Source: Alkalihalobacillus deserti (GTDB taxonomy: Bacteria > Bacillota > Bacilli > Bacillales > Bacillaceae_D). Taken from it: 64,000 bases of DNA. Shown here piece after piece: positions 35,017 through 48,676 of the stretch (positions are counted from its first letter, which is position 1; each line of letters opens with the position of its first letter). The DNA is taken from NCBI RefSeq assembly GCF_020734105.1, contig NZ_JAJAFR010000002.1, positions 248,001 to 312,000 of the forward strand, written 5' to 3'. The notes beneath the pieces were generated by a model, which saw only the letters and a program-made list of their open reading frames with translations, made no database searches and had not been told where the DNA came from. The position numbers and the translations under genes are program-made.

Positions 35017-35930
35017 TGGAAAGTTTTGAATGGATAGTCACAGGTGAGCAAAAATCTACACGGTTAGATAAGCTTATAACCACTTTAAATGCAAATTGGT
35101 CACGCACACAGGTGCAGATTTGGATTAAAGATGGGCACCTTAAAGTAAATGATGGTGAAGCAAAAACGAATTACAAAGTTGAAATAGATGATGTTATTAC
35201 TCTTGTTATTCCAGCACCTGAAGAACTAAAAATAGTGGCAGAAAACATCCCGTTAGATATAGCTTACGAAGATGAAGATGTGATCGTGATCAATAAACCT
35301 AGAGGGATGGTTGTTCATCCGGCTCCAGGTCATTCTTCAGGTACTCTTGTAAATGCATTAATGCATCATTGCAAAGACTTATCTGGGATTAATGGAGTTA
35401 TAAGACCTGGGATTGTTCACCGAATTGATAAAGACACTTCTGGTTTAATTATGGTCGCAAAAAATGATCATGCACATGAATCATTAGTTGAGCAATTAAA
35501 AGCTAAAACAACAACTAGATTATATAAAGCCGTTGTACATGGTGTGATTCCTCATGAGCATGGAACGATTGATGCTCCAATCGGACGAGATAAGAAGGAC
35601 CGCCAAAGTATGACAGTAACAGATGAAAATAGTCGAGATGCCGTTACTCATTTTACAGTACTTGAGACTTTTGATAATTATACGTACGTACAATGTGAAT
35701 TAGAGACGGGTAGAACCCACCAAATTCGTGTCCATATGAAATATATCGGCTATCCTTTAGTGGGGGATCCAAAATATGGTCCGAAAAAGAAAATGTTTGA
35801 TATTGAAGGTCAAGCGCTTCATGCAGCAGTTCTCGGCTTTATCCATCCACGTACAGGAGAAGAAGTCATATTTGAAGCCCCTCTTCCTGAAGAAATGGAG
35901 AGGTTATTACATCTTATTCGGACAAAATAA
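35016..35930 (+). CDS. rluD: Ribosomal large-subunit pseudouridine synthase, RluD-type (YlyB)
   Basis: The 304-residue protein has an N-terminal S4 domain (about 14-75) and an RluA-family catalytic domain with HRIDKDTSGL (catalytic Asp138) and GRTHQIRVH. It isomerises uridines in 23S rRNA; the exact positions are inferred from RluD. It overlaps lspA by one base (TAATG) and shares its transcript. The pyr promoter begins 4 bp after its stop codon. Confidence 0.92.
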   Translation: MESFEWIVTGEQKSTRLDKLITTLNANWSRTQVQIWIKDGHLKVNDGEAKTNYKVEIDDVITLVIPAPEELKIVAENIPLDIAYEDEDVIVINKPRGMVVHPAPGHSSGTLVNALMHHCKDLSGINGVIRPGIVHRIDKDTSGLIMVAKNDHAHESLVEQLKAKTTTRLYKAVVHGVIPHEHGTIDAPIGRDKKDRQSMTVTDENSRDAVTHFTVLETFDNYTYVQCELETGRTHQIRVHMKYIGYPLVGDPKYGPKKKMFDIEGQALHAAVLGFIHPRTGEEVIFEAPLPEEMERLLHLIRTK

Positions 35931-35934
35931 AAGA

Positions 35935-35963
35935 TTGACAGCGCGAAATTTGTCGGTCATACT
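35935..35963 (+). promoter_or_regulatory. Promoter of the pyr operon
   Basis: A perfect TTGACA (35935-35940), a 17-bp spacer and CATACT (35958-35963). It lies 4 bp after the rluD stop and about 30 bp before the first PyrR site. Confidence 0.75.
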
Positions 35964-35980
35964 ATATAAGAACTTAATAG

Positions 35981-36664
<684 letters not shown>

Positions 36665-36696
36665 TAAATAAAATAATAACTATCTCTCTTTAAATT

Positions 36697-36777
36697 AGTC
36701 CCGTGAGGCTAAAAAGAGGCTCGATGATCTGATTTAAAGATGATTCGACCTCTTTGCCTACGCAGAGAGGTTTTTTT
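36697..36777 (+). promoter_or_regulatory. PyrR attenuator 2 (pyrR-pyrP)
   Basis: AGTCCCGTGAGGCT (36697-36710) is identical in its core to site 1. The terminator arms ACCTCTTTGC (36748-36757) and GCAGAGAGGT (36762-36771), with one wobble, are followed by seven Ts. Confidence 0.92.
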
Positions 36778-36799
36778 CATAAGTACTAGGGGGAGAACA

Positions 36800-38095
36800 A
36801 TGTCATCAAGAGGAAAAGAAGTTGGAATTAAAGAAGTACCAAGATTTGATAAATGGATTATATTCAGTTTACAGCATTTATTCGCCATGTTTGGCGCAAC
36901 GATTCTTGTTCCTTACTTAGTTGGATTAAGTCCTGCAGTAGCTTTACTATCGAGTGGATTAGGAACACTCGCTTATCTTCTGATTACAAGAGGTCAAATA
37001 CCAGCTTACTTAGGATCATCCTTTGCATTCATTGGACCGATTATTGCTGCAACAGCAACGAGTGGTCCAGAAGGGGCAATGGTCGGAAGTTTCTTAGCTG
37101 GACTTGTGTATGGAGTTGTTGCTCTTTTAATAAAGACAATTGGAGTGGATTGGATTATGAGAATCTTACCTCCAATTGTGGTTGGGCCAGTTATTATCGT
37201 AATCGGATTAGGTTTAGCTCCTGTCGCAATTGATATGGCGATGAACAACCCAAGCGCAGAATCTTACAGCGCGACCTACTCTGCAGTTGCGATTATCACT
37301 TTATTGATTACAGTCCTTGCAACTATGTTTTTTAAAGGATTCTTTAGTCTAGTTCCAATCATGTTCGGAATTATTGGAGGCTATATTACAGCGTTTTTCT
37401 TTGGACTAGTTGACATTTCTCCTGTTCAAGAAGCAAAATGGTTTGCATTGCCGGATGTTATTGTTCCTTTTGTCACATACACACCAGTGTTTTCCTGGCA
37501 GATAGTTGCGATCATGGTCCCAATTGCTATTGTTACATTAGCTGAACATATTGGTGACCAGATGGTCTTAAGTAAAGTAGTTGGAAAGAACTTCATTAAA
37601 GAACCGGGTTTACATCGTTCTATTTTGGGGGATGGAACAGCGACCGTCATTGCATCACTAATTGGTGGTCCACCGAATACAACTTATGGAGAAAATATAG
37701 GAGTACTTGCTATTACAAGAGTGTTTAGTGTGTTTGTTATTGCAGGTGCAGCGGTCTTAGCGATTATCTTTGCTTTTATTGGTAAGTTTGCAGCGTTCAT
37801 CACAACGATTCCAACAGCAGTAATGGGAGGCGTATCGATCCTTCTATTTGGGGTTATCGCTTCTTCTGGATTAAGAATGCTAATTGATAATGAAATTAAC
37901 ATTGGCTTAAAGCGAAACCTCATCATTTCTTCGGTCATTTTAGTCATTGGAATTGGTGGAGCTTTTATCCAAGTAAACGAAAATATTCAAATAACTGGCA
38001 TGGCACTTGCGGCAATTATCGGAATTATTCTCCACCAGATCTTGCCGGAAAAAGAAGAAAGCTACGGTAAGAAATCCATGTTTCAAGCAGATTAA
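36800..38095 (+). CDS. pyrP: Uracil permease PyrP
   Basis: The 431-residue NCS2/UraA-family transporter has about 12-14 hydrophobic segments, the N-terminal LQHLFAMFGATILVP signature, the QMVLSK region and GGPPNTTYGENIGVLA. It imports uracil by proton symport. ATG 36800 is chosen because GGGGGAG lies 5 nt upstream; the open frame from 36740 overlaps attenuator 2. It is controlled by attenuators 1 and 2. Confidence 0.95.
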   Translation: MSSRGKEVGIKEVPRFDKWIIFSLQHLFAMFGATILVPYLVGLSPAVALLSSGLGTLAYLLITRGQIPAYLGSSFAFIGPIIAATATSGPEGAMVGSFLAGLVYGVVALLIKTIGVDWIMRILPPIVVGPVIIVIGLGLAPVAIDMAMNNPSAESYSATYSAVAIITLLITVLATMFFKGFFSLVPIMFGIIGGYITAFFFGLVDISPVQEAKWFALPDVIVPFVTYTPVFSWQIVAIMVPIAIVTLAEHIGDQMVLSKVVGKNFIKEPGLHRSILGDGTATVIASLIGGPPNTTYGENIGVLAITRVFSVFVIAGAAVLAIIFAFIGKFAAFITTIPTAVMGGVSILLFGVIASSGLRMLIDNEINIGLKRNLIISSVILVIGIGGAFIQVNENIQITGMALAAIIGIILHQILPEKEESYGKKSMFQAD

Positions 38096-38102
38096 TATCG
38101 TT

Positions 38103-38213
38103 CCCTTTTAAGAGGTACAGAGAGACTTCAAAGGGGGTGAGGATCCAAGGAGGTTGTGTAGCAACTTCTCTGGTCCTTATGCCCTGAGAGTTTCTTGCCC
38201 TCAGGGTTTTTTA
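38103..38213 (+). promoter_or_regulatory. PyrR attenuator 3 (pyrP-pyrB), divergent binding loop
   Basis: A lower stem CCCTTT/AAAGGG (38103-38108 with 38130-38135) carries an upper hairpin with loop AGAGA (38119-38123) closed by C38118-G38124. This fits the NGNGA loop of PyrR sites. Where the consensus has U unpaired below two C-G pairs, here A38117 is unpaired and U38116 pairs with A38125. A second hairpin (about 38141-38177) precedes the terminator CCCTGAG/CTCAGGG (38182-38188 with 38200-38206) and six Ts. Confidence 0.75.
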
Positions 38214-38277
38214 CTTATAAAAATGGTGTCCAATCTTTTTAAAACTTGATCATAATAAAATGAGGAGGCTGGTTTGA

Positions 38278-39186
38278 ATGGTGGCAATGACAGAACAAAA
38301 GGCATCTAGAGGGGAATTACTTACATTAGAAACAATGTCAACGGTCGAGATTTCAACTATTTTACAAGAGGCTGAGCATTTTGCACAAGGAAAGCAATGG
38401 AAGTCAGAAAAGGATTTATTTATCGCTAATTTATTCTTTGAGCCTAGTACAAGAACTAGATATAGCTTTGAAGTAGCAGAAAAGTTACTAGGACTCCATG
38501 TCTTGTCTTTCTCTGAAGAAAACTCAAGTGTCCAAAAGGGTGAATCGCTACTAGATACGGTTAAATCGTTTGAAGCTATTGGCGCTAACGCTCTTGTCAT
38601 TAGACATCCCGAAAATGATTATTTTAAATTCATTCGTGATAAGATTTCGATTCCAATCATTAATGGAGGAGATGGAAGTGGTCATCATCCAACACAATCA
38701 TTGTTAGACCTACTAACAATTCAGCAAGAATTTAATAGCTTTGCCGGATTAAACGTAGTTATAGCAGGAGACCTTCGTCACAGTCGTGTCGCAAGGTCAA
38801 ACGCAGAAGTCTTGACACGCCTAGGAGCTAAAGTAAAAATTACTGGACCGAAAGAGTGGATGGCTGGTTTTAATACGGCATATGATCATGTTTCATTAGA
38901 TGACACATTGCCAGAATCTGATGTGGTAATGCTACTTAGAATTCAACATGAACGACATGAAGGATCAATGCAATGGTCAAAAGAGGGATACCATAAACAA
39001 TATGGCTTAACGATAGAACGGGAAAAACGAATGAAAAAAGAAGCTATCATCTTGCATCCAGCTCCTGTTAATAGAGGTGTTGAGTTAGCAAGTGAACTGG
39101 TAGAGTGTGATCGTTCACGCATTTTTAAACAAATGAAAAATGGTGTAGCAGTTAGAAGAGCGGTTGTGAAAAGAGCATTAACTTAA
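38278..39186 (+). CDS. pyrB: Aspartate carbamoyltransferase catalytic chain PyrB
   Basis: The 302-residue protein has the carbamoyl-phosphate motif [11 protein letters not shown], the [17 protein letters not shown] segment and LHPAPVNRG. It condenses carbamoyl phosphate and aspartate, the committed step of UMP synthesis. There is no regulatory chain gene nearby, as expected in Bacillus. ATG 38278 is 9 nt after GAGGAGG. It is the first biosynthetic gene after attenuator 3. Confidence 0.96.
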   Translation: MVAMTEQKASRGELLTLETMSTVEISTILQEAEHFAQGKQWKSEKDLFIANLFFEPSTRTRYSFEVAEKLLGLHVLSFSEENSSVQKGESLLDTVKSFEAIGANALVIRHPENDYFKFIRDKISIPIINGGDGSGHHPTQSLLDLLTIQQEFNSFAGLNVVIAGDLRHSRVARSNAEVLTRLGAKVKITGPKEWMAGFNTAYDHVSLDDTLPESDVVMLLRIQHERHEGSMQWSKEGYHKQYGLTIEREKRMKKEAIILHPAPVNRGVELASELVECDRSRIFKQMKNGVAVRRAVVKRALT

Positions 39187-39206
39187 AATAAAGGGGGATG
39201 TTTATT

Positions 39207-40490
39207 ATGACAATTAAACTTGAAAGTGGATTTATCTTAGATGGTAATGGAAAACTGGTCGAAAAGGATGTTTTTATCGTAAACGGGAAAATTAGTTTTA
39301 CAGCACCGAACTCTACAGAGGACGTAAAGATCGTTGAAGTAAAGGGTAAGTTAGTATCAGCTGGACTTGTCGATGCGCATGTTCATTTACGTGAGCCGGG
39401 CGGCGAGCAAAAAGAAACGATTGAAACTGGGACATTAGCTGCAGCAGCAGGGGGTTTTACAACGATAGCAGCGATGCCAAATACAAGACCAGTACCCGAT
39501 ACAAAAGAACAAATGGAATGGATGCAAGACAGAATTAAAACAACAGGACATGTGCGTGTACGACCTTACGCTTCAATTACAACAAGGCAGCTTGGAAAAG
39601 AATTAACGGATTTCGCAGCCCTTAAAGCTGCGGGTGCCTTTGCTTTTACGGATGACGGGGTGGGTGTTCAATCAGCTGATGTAATGCTTCAAGCAATGAA
39701 AAAAGCAGCAGAAGTGAAAATGGCGGTTGTTGCTCATTGTGAAGAAGATACACTGATTCACGGTGGATGTGTACATGAAGGGAAATTTTCTGCTGAACAT
39801 AACCTGCCAGGAATTCCATCGGTTTGTGAATCTGTTCATATTGCAAGAGATGTACTATTAGCAGAAGCGGCAGGAGCACACTACCACGTTTGTCATGTGA
39901 GTACAAAGGAATCTGTCCGAGTGATTAGAGATGCGAAAAAAGCTGGTATTAATGTTACCGCTGAAGTCTCGCCGCATCATTTATTACTTTGTGAGGATGA
40001 TATTCCAGGACTCGATTCTAATTATAAAATGAATCCTCCACTTAGAGCGAAAGAGGACCAAGCAGCGCTTTGGGAAGGTTTGCTAGATGGAACGATTGAC
40101 TTTATCGCAACAGACCATGCGCCTCATACAGAAGAAGAAAAAGCTAAAGGAATGGACAGAGCACCACTTGGAATTGTTGGGTTAGAAACAGCTTTTCCTC
40201 TTCTTTATACACATATGGTTAAAACAGAAAAAGTTACTCTTAAGCAGTTAGTTGATTGGTTAACGGTTAAACCAGCAAAAACGTTCGGACTACAATCAGG
40301 AGTACTCGAAGAAGGAGCACTTGCTGATATTACCGTCATCGATCTTGAAGAAGAGCGTGAGATTGATAAAGAAGCATTTCTTTCAAAAGGAAAAAATACA
40401 CCATTTAACGGGTGGGTATGCCAAGGGTGGCCAGTTTATACGTTTGTAGATGGAAAACTTGTATGGGAGAAAGGACAGGTGACAGCATGA
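39207..40490 (+). CDS. pyrC: Dihydroorotase PyrC
   Basis: The 427-residue class I dihydroorotase has the zinc motif [10 protein letters not shown] near residue 60, the carboxylated-lysine region and the [12 protein letters not shown] motif. It cyclises carbamoyl aspartate to dihydroorotate. ATG 39207 is 9 nt after GGGGG; ATG 39198 would abut that site. It overlaps pyrAA by 4 nt (ATGA). Confidence 0.96.
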   Translation: MTIKLESGFILDGNGKLVEKDVFIVNGKISFTAPNSTEDVKIVEVKGKLVSAGLVDAHVHLREPGGEQKETIETGTLAAAAGGFTTIAAMPNTRPVPDTKEQMEWMQDRIKTTGHVRVRPYASITTRQLGKELTDFAALKAAGAFAFTDDGVGVQSADVMLQAMKKAAEVKMAVVAHCEEDTLIHGGCVHEGKFSAEHNLPGIPSVCESVHIARDVLLAEAAGAHYHVCHVSTKESVRVIRDAKKAGINVTAEVSPHHLLLCEDDIPGLDSNYKMNPPLRAKEDQAALWEGLLDGTIDFIATDHAPHTEEEKAKGMDRAPLGIVGLETAFPLLYTHMVKTEKVTLKQLVDWLTVKPAKTFGLQSGVLEEGALADITVIDLEEEREIDKEAFLSKGKNTPFNGWVCQGWPVYTFVDGKLVWEKGQVTA

Positions 40491-41575
40491 AACGTCAGTT
40501 AATATTAGAAGATGGCAATATTTTTGTAGGAGAAGGATTTGGTGCAGACAAGGAAATGAGTGGGGAAGTAGTATTCATTACGGGGATGACTGGTTATCAG
40601 GAAACATTATCAGATCCTTCATACTGTGGACAGATTGTAACAATGACTTATCCGTTAATCGGTAACTACGGAATTAATCGTGATGATTTTGAATCAATTA
40701 CACCTGCTATAAATGGATTTATCGTTAAAGAATATGAGCCGGAACCAAGTCATTGGCGTATGGAAGAATCACTGGATACGCTTTTTAAAGCTAAGGACAT
40801 TCCAGGGCTAGCTGGAATTGATACTCGTAAGTTAACTCGCTTGATTCGTGAACATGGTACGAGACGCGGACGTATTTGCTCATTAGATGTAGACGCCAAT
40901 GCCGTAATTGAAGAGTTAAAACAGACAACTTTTGTTCGTGATCAAGTTCATCGTGTTTCAACGAAAGAACCCTATCATGCTCCAGGTCGTGGTAACAGAG
41001 TCGTTTTAGTTGATTACGGAATGAAACATAATATTTTACAAGAATTAATCTCAAGACAATGCGATGTTGTAGTCGTACCTTATAACACAAGTTCCGAAGA
41101 AATCCTCAGGTTAAATCCGGATGGCATCATGCTCAGTAACGGTCCTGGGAATCCGGTCGATGTGCAAGGAGCAATTGAAACGATCAAAGCTTTAATTGGA
41201 AAAGTACCTATCTTTGGGATTTGCTTAGGACATCAGTTAATAGCACTAGCTTGTGGTGCAACGACAAGTAAATTACAATTCGGTCACCGCGGATCGAATC
41301 ATCCAGTTCGTGAGCTTTCAACTGGGAAGATTGCCATTACAGCACAGAACCATGGATATACAGTAGACAATGATTCATTAAAAGGCACTGGTCTTGAATT
41401 AACCCATATTGCAATCAATGATGGAACGGTTGAAGGACTAAAGCATGTTGAACATCCAGTATTCTGCGTACAGTATCACCCAGAAGCGTCACCAGGTCCA
41501 CATGATGCGAATCACTTATTTGATGAATTCATGACGTTGATGGAAACTGAAAAGAAAGTTGCTGTTAAAGCGTAA
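40487..41575 (+). CDS. pyrAA: Carbamoyl-phosphate synthase, pyrimidine-specific small chain
   Basis: The 362-residue glutaminase subunit has an N-terminal CPSase small-chain domain and a C-terminal class I amidotransferase domain with the nucleophile in FGICLGHQL and the HPEASPGP histidine. It supplies ammonia to the large chain. ATG 40487 overlaps the pyrC stop; the longer frame from 40412 lies inside pyrC. It precedes pyrAB by 18 nt. Confidence 0.95.
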   Translation: MKRQLILEDGNIFVGEGFGADKEMSGEVVFITGMTGYQETLSDPSYCGQIVTMTYPLIGNYGINRDDFESITPAINGFIVKEYEPEPSHWRMEESLDTLFKAKDIPGLAGIDTRKLTRLIREHGTRRGRICSLDVDANAVIEELKQTTFVRDQVHRVSTKEPYHAPGRGNRVVLVDYGMKHNILQELISRQCDVVVVPYNTSSEEILRLNPDGIMLSNGPGNPVDVQGAIETIKALIGKVPIFGICLGHQLIALACGATTSKLQFGHRGSNHPVRELSTGKIAITAQNHGYTVDNDSLKGTGLELTHIAINDGTVEGLKHVEHPVFCVQYHPEASPGPHDANHLFDEFMTLMETEKKVAVKA

Positions 41576-41593
41576 ACGAGGGGAGAGAAACAC

Positions 41594-44500
41594 ATGGGAA
41601 AACGTAATGATATAAATAAAATATTAGTAATTGGTTCTGGTCCGATTGTGATTGGACAAGCTGCGGAATTCGACTATGCTGGAACTCAAGCATGTCAGGC
41701 TTTAAAAGAAGAAGGGTACGAGGTTATTTTAATCAATTCTAATCCAGCAACGATTATGACAGATACAACGATGGCGGATCGGGTATATATTGAACCTATT
41801 ACATTGGACTTCGTAAGTCGGATTATTCGTAAAGAACGTCCTGATGGAATTGTAGCGACGTTAGGCGGACAAACTGGGCTTAATATGGCAATGGAGCTTG
41901 AAGAAGCTGGCATTCTCGAAAGATATAATATTGAATTACTGGGTACGGACCTTAATGCAATTAGGAAAGCAGAAGATCGTGATTTATTCAGAACACTTAT
42001 GCATGAATTAAATCAACCTGTTCCTGAAAGTGAGATCGTTCATACACTTAAAGAAGCTGAGAGCTTTGTCAAGATCGTAGGATTCCCTGTTATCGTCCGC
42101 CCAGCTTATACACTTGGTGGTACAGGTGGAGGGATTGTTCACGACGAAGAGCAATTGCGTGAGATCGTTACAAGTGGTCTTAAATACAGCCCAGTGACTC
42201 AATGTTTAATTGAAAAAAGCATTGCTGGTTTTAAAGAAGTAGAATATGAAGTCATGCGCGATGCAAAAGATCAGGCGATTGTTGTTTGTAACATGGAAAA
42301 CTTCGATCCTGTTGGGGTCCACACTGGAGATTCAATTGTTGTAGCACCTAGTCAAACGTTAACAGATCGTGATTATCAACGTTTACGTAATGCATCATTA
42401 ACAATCATTCGCGCACTAGGAATTGAAGGTGGGTGTAACGTACAATTTGCTCACGATGCAGATAGCGATCAATATTACATTATCGAAGTAAATCCACGTG
42501 TAAGTCGTTCATCAGCTCTTGCTTCAAAGGCAACGGGTTATCCAATTGCGAAAATGGCTGCGAAAATTGCTGTCGGATATAGTCTAGATGAGTTGTTAAA
42601 TCCAATCACAGGAAAGACATATGCAAGTTTTGAGCCTGCCCTAGATTACGTAGTATCTAAAATACCACGTTGGCCGTTTGATAAGTTTGAAGCAGCGAAT
42701 CGTTCCCTAGGTACACAAATGAAAGCAACAGGCGAAGTTATGGCTATTGGTCGTAATTTAGAGGAATCTCTTCTTAAAGCCGTCCGTTCTTTAGAAGCTG
42801 GTTATGATCACATTTATGATGCGAAAATTGAGAAACTAGAGACAGAAGACTTGCTAAAGCGAATTCAAAAAGCGGATGATGAACGGTTATTTGAGTTAGC
42901 AGAGTTGCTTCGAAGAGGTGAACAGGTTCAGACACTTTGTGATTTAACAAAGATCGATCGTTTCTTTATGCAGAAATTAGCTCGAATTGTAGCGCTAGAA
43001 CAAGAATTAACAGAATCTCCGAATGACCTTGAACTTCTTCAAAAAGCGAAGGAACGTGGCTTTTCTGATATCGCCATTGCAAGATTATGGAATCAAGAAG
43101 AGCGTATGATCTGGGATATTCGTAAAGAAAACAATATTCGCCCAGTTTACAAAATGGTTGATACGTGTGCAGCTGAATTTGAATCTGAAACTCCATATTT
43201 TTATGGCACATATGAGGATGAAAATGAAGCGATGCAAACAGAGAAGAAAAGCATTTTAGTTCTAGGCTCTGGTCCAATACGTATCGGTCAAGGAATTGAA
43301 TTTGATTATGCAACGGTTCATACGGTGTGGGCTATTAAAGAAGCAGGCTATGAAGCGATTATCATAAACAACAACCCAGAAACGGTTTCAACAGACTTTA
43401 GCACATCCGATAAGCTTTATTTTGAACCGTTAACAGTTGAGGATGTTATGCATGTATTTGAGCAAGAAAAACCAGAAGGAGTCATTGTCCAGTTTGGAGG
43501 ACAAACGGCGATCAATTTAGCAGGGGAACTTGAAGCAAGAGGGGTTCCAATTATCGGTACATCGCTTGAGAGCATGGACCTAGCTGAAGACAGGGATAAA
43601 TTCGAACAAAAGCTTCTATCTCTAGATATTCCACAGCCATTAGGTCGCACGGCGACTTCGGTTGAAGGTGCAATTACAATTGCAAATAAAATCGGCTATC
43701 CAGTTCTTGTACGTCCTTCTTATGTGCTTGGAGGAAGAGCGATGGAAATTGTTTATAAAGAAGAAGAGCTGCTTAACTATATGACAAATGCGGTAAACGT
43801 AAATCCGAAGCACCCTGTTCTTGTTGACCGTTATTTAACTGGAAAAGAGCTTGAGGTTGATGCGATTTCAGATGGAGAAAATGTCTTTATTCCTGGAATC
43901 ATGGAGCATATTGAACGAGCTGGGGTTCACTCTGGTGATTCGATTGCTGTCTATCCGCCACAAACCGTTCCTGAAGATTTAAAGCAAAAATTAATTGACC
44001 GTACTATAGCAATTGCAAGAGGTTTGAAAATTATTGGACTTTTAAATATTCAATTCGTTTGGCATAAAGATGAAGTGTATGTGCTTGAAGTGAATCCGCG
44101 CTCAAGTCGTACAGTTCCGTTTTTAAGTAAGATTACTGGAGTACCAATGGCTAACCTTGCAACAAAAGTGATGCTTGGAAAAACGTTACCAGAGTTGGGA
44201 TATGAAACAGGTTATCAACCTGAAGCAAAAGAAGTTTCAGTTAAAGTACCAGTATTCTCATTTGCTAAACTTCGTCGTGTCGATATCACACTTGGACCTG
44301 AAATGAAATCGACAGGAGAAGTAATGGGACGAGATATGACTCTAGAAAAAGCTCTTTATAAAGGGTTAGTTGCATCAGGAATGAGCATTCCTACACATGG
44401 TTCGGTGTTGTTCACTGTAGCAGATAAAGATAAAGAAGAAGCATTGAGTTTAATTGAACGTTTTAATGCTCTTGGTTTTGACATTTTAGCGACAGCAGGC

Positions 44501-44785
44501 ACAGCTAGCTATATTAAGGATGTGAATATTCCTGTTACAGTCGTAAATAAGATTGGTGAGGAAAAACCTCATCTTCTAGATGTAATCCAACAAGGTCAAG
44601 CACAATTTGTAATTAATACATTGACTCGGGGAAAACAACCAGCACGTGATGGATTCCGTATCCGCCGTGAAGCAGTAGAAAATGGTGTCGTGTGCTTAAC
44701 GTCTATTGATACAGCTGAAGCACTTTTAAGAGTTCTTGAATCAATTACGTTTTCTTCTGAAAGCATGCCGCAAATGCAAATGTAG
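41594..44785 (+). CDS. pyrAB: Carbamoyl-phosphate synthase, pyrimidine-specific large chain
   Basis: The 1063-residue protein is two homologous ATP-grasp halves (each starting with an ILVIGSGPI or ILVLGSGPI loop, near residues 9 and 553) and a C-terminal allosteric MGS-like domain (about 935-1050). It makes carbamoyl phosphate from bicarbonate, ammonia and two ATP. Length is close to the 1071 residues of B. subtilis. ATG 41594 follows GAGGGGAGAG. Confidence 0.97.
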   Translation: MGKRNDINKILVIGSGPIVIGQAAEFDYAGTQACQALKEEGYEVILINSNPATIMTDTTMADRVYIEPITLDFVSRIIRKERPDGIVATLGGQTGLNMAMELEEAGILERYNIELLGTDLNAIRKAEDRDLFRTLMHELNQPVPESEIVHTLKEAESFVKIVGFPVIVRPAYTLGGTGGGIVHDEEQLREIVTSGLKYSPVTQCLIEKSIAGFKEVEYEVMRDAKDQAIVVCNMENFDPVGVHTGDSIVVAPSQTLTDRDYQRLRNASLTIIRALGIEGGCNVQFAHDADSDQYYIIEVNPRVSRSSALASKATGYPIAKMAAKIAVGYSLDELLNPITGKTYASFEPALDYVVSKIPRWPFDKFEAANRSLGTQMKATGEVMAIGRNLEESLLKAVRSLEAGYDHIYDAKIEKLETEDLLKRIQKADDERLFELAELLRRGEQVQTLCDLTKIDRFFMQKLARIVALEQELTESPNDLELLQKAKERGFSDIAIARLWNQEERMIWDIRKENNIRPVYKMVDTCAAEFESETPYFYGTYEDENEAMQTEKKSILVLGSGPIRIGQGIEFDYATVHTVWAIKEAGYEAIIINNNPETVSTDFSTSDKLYFEPLTVEDVMHVFEQEKPEGVIVQFGGQTAINLAGELEARGVPIIGTSLESMDLAEDRDKFEQKLLSLDIPQPLGRTATSVEGAITIANKIGYPVLVRPSYVLGGRAMEIVYKEEELLNYMTNAVNVNPKHPVLVDRYLTGKELEVDAISDGENVFIPGIMEHIERAGVHSGDSIAVYPPQTVPEDLKQKLIDRTIAIARGLKIIGLLNIQFVWHKDEVYVLEVNPRSSRTVPFLSKITGVPMANLATKVMLGKTLPELGYETGYQPEAKEVSVKVPVFSFAKLRRVDITLGPEMKSTGEVMGRDMTLEKALYKGLVASGMSIPTHGSVLFTVADKDKEEALSLIERFNALGFDILATAGTASYIKDVNIPVTVVNKIGEEKPHLLDVIQQGQAQFVINTLTRGKQPARDGFRIRREAVENGVVCLTSIDTAEALLRVLESITFSSESMPQMQM

Positions 44786-44800
44786 AGAGGTGGAGGGACT

Positions 44801-47195
<2,395 letters not shown>

Positions 47196-47197
47196 TC

Positions 47198-47830
47198 ATG
47201 AAAGATCAAATTGCGAGTCATTTATTAGATATAGGGGCTGTTCATCTCCAACCAACAAATCCATTTACTTGGACATCTGGGATTAAATCACCGATTTACT
47301 GTGATAATCGATTAACTCTTTCATATCCTAATGTAAGAAAAGACATCATTGCGGGCTTTATAGAACTTCTAAAAAATACAGAGGTAGATGTGATTGCAGG
47401 GACAGCAACAGCTGGAATCCCACATGCTGCTTTGCTTGCAGATGCAATGGATTTACCGATGATTTATGTGAGAGGTAGCGCCAAAGGTCACGGGAAGCAA
47501 AATCAAATTGAAGGTAAGATTGAAAAAGGACAAAAAGTGGTCTTGGTTGAGGATCTCATTTCTACAGGGGGAAGTGTGATTCAAGCAGCTGAAGCATTAA
47601 AGGCAAGCGGTGCAGAAGTTGTAGCTGTTGTAGCTATTTTCACATATGAATTCCAAAAAGCGTATGATGCACTTGAAGAAGCTAGTCTACCGACTCATGT
47701 TCTTACATCTTATTCAGCGCTTTTAAATGTTGCTAAGGAAAAAGGAACGATTACATCAGATCAAGTGGATCGTTTAAACGAGTGGCGCAAGGATCCAACT
47801 TCTCAAGCTTGGATGACGGAACAAGTTTAA
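47198..47830 (+). CDS. pyrE: Orotate phosphoribosyltransferase PyrE
   Basis: The 210-residue phosphoribosyltransferase has the orotate-binding [16 protein letters not shown] segment and the PRPP motif [12 protein letters not shown]. It adds ribose phosphate to orotate. ATG 47198 follows GGGAGGG. In B. subtilis pyrE is the last operon gene; here a methyltransferase gene follows after 29 nt. Confidence 0.96.
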   Translation: MKDQIASHLLDIGAVHLQPTNPFTWTSGIKSPIYCDNRLTLSYPNVRKDIIAGFIELLKNTEVDVIAGTATAGIPHAALLADAMDLPMIYVRGSAKGHGKQNQIEGKIEKGQKVVLVEDLISTGGSVIQAAEALKASGAEVVAVVAIFTYEFQKAYDALEEASLPTHVLTSYSALLNVAKEKGTITSDQVDRLNEWRKDPTSQAWMTEQV

Positions 47831-47859
47831 ATGTGCTACAGAAGCATAAGGAGGATGTC

Positions 47860-48513
47860 ATGAGGAAAATGACTGGAACCGACTTTGATAATCTTGTTGA
47901 CTTTTTTGACGCAATGGCACAAACGAAATGGTTAACAGCCATTCATGATCAACTAAAGGATTTATCTGGAAGTTGGGAAGGAAAAAAAGTTCTCGATGTG
48001 GGTTGTGGAACAGGACGTTTACTCGAACGCGGGATTGGTGAGGCCAACCAGCTGATTGGTATAGATCTTTCAATAGAAATGGTGGAGAAAAGTCGATCTC
48101 TTCTCGCGCAAGCATTTTCGACGGATAGTTTAGTTAAAGTAGCAGATGCCTATGATTTACCTTTTAACGCTGATTATGTAGATGTAGCTTTATCAACCTG
48201 TGTTATGTTTCTCCTTCCTGAACCAGAAAAAGGATTAGCAGAAATAGTACGAGTTTTAAATTCGGGTGGAGTAATTGCGATGCTAAATCCTGCCCTAGGT
48301 ATGAATCCAGAAGCAGCGAGTCAATATGCTAAACTATATTCATTTTCAGGTTTTGAACGTGAATCATTATTAATGTGGTCAGATGTGTCAACAAAGCGTC
48401 ATCGCTATTCGAACACTGATCTAGATCAATTATTAACAAGTATGGGTTTGTCGAATGTTCAACATACGGCTGTTTTAAATGGGCTAGCAACGATAACCGT
48501 TGCAGTAAAATAA
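47860..48513 (+). CDS. Class I SAM-dependent methyltransferase
   Basis: The 217-residue protein has motif I VLDVGCGTGRLLERG (from about residue 44), the acidic LIGIDLS motif II and a YVDVALSTCVMF motif near residue 105. The substrate cannot be read; it resembles methyltransferase family 11. AAGGAGG lies just before ATG 47860. It sits 29 nt after pyrE with no terminator between them and a terminator after it, so it is probably the last cistron of the pyr transcript. B. subtilis has the cysH operon at this position. Confidence 0.85.
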   Translation: MRKMTGTDFDNLVDFFDAMAQTKWLTAIHDQLKDLSGSWEGKKVLDVGCGTGRLLERGIGEANQLIGIDLSIEMVEKSRSLLAQAFSTDSLVKVADAYDLPFNADYVDVALSTCVMFLLPEPEKGLAEIVRVLNSGGVIAMLNPALGMNPEAASQYAKLYSFSGFERESLLMWSDVSTKRHRYSNTDLDQLLTSMGLSNVQHTAVLNGLATITVAVK

Positions 48514-48519
48514 TGAGAT

Positions 48520-48564
48520 AAAAACAGATTGCTCTTTCTTTTGAAAGAATAGTCTGTTTTTTTG
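48520..48564 (+). terminator. Terminator of the pyr-methyltransferase operon
   Basis: Arms AAACAGA and TCTGTTT, with an inner CTTTC/GAAAG stem, are followed by eight Ts. Confidence 0.8.
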
Positions 48565-48631
48565 TAGGAAGGTAGAAAAGACAAGAAGTAACAAATGAAA
48601 AGAGTTATGAGGAATGTTTTTTTAAAATCAA

Positions 48632-48664
48632 ATAAGGGTGACTTTACTTTGAAGTCACCCTTAT
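48632..48664 (-). terminator. Terminator of rqcH
   Basis: A 13-bp perfect stem (48632-48644 with 48652-48664, arm ATAAGGGTGACTT) lies 12 bp beyond the rqcH stop. On the minus strand it is followed by TTGATTTTAAA. Confidence 0.75.
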
Positions 48665-48676
48665 GTTTCGCTTATG

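Noticed and set aside
36740..36799. N-terminal extension of pyrP
   Set aside because: It overlaps the terminator of attenuator 2; ATG 36800 has a proper ribosome site.
47782..47859. N-terminal extension of the methyltransferase
   Set aside because: It overlaps the end of pyrE in another frame; AAGGAGG is placed for ATG 47860.
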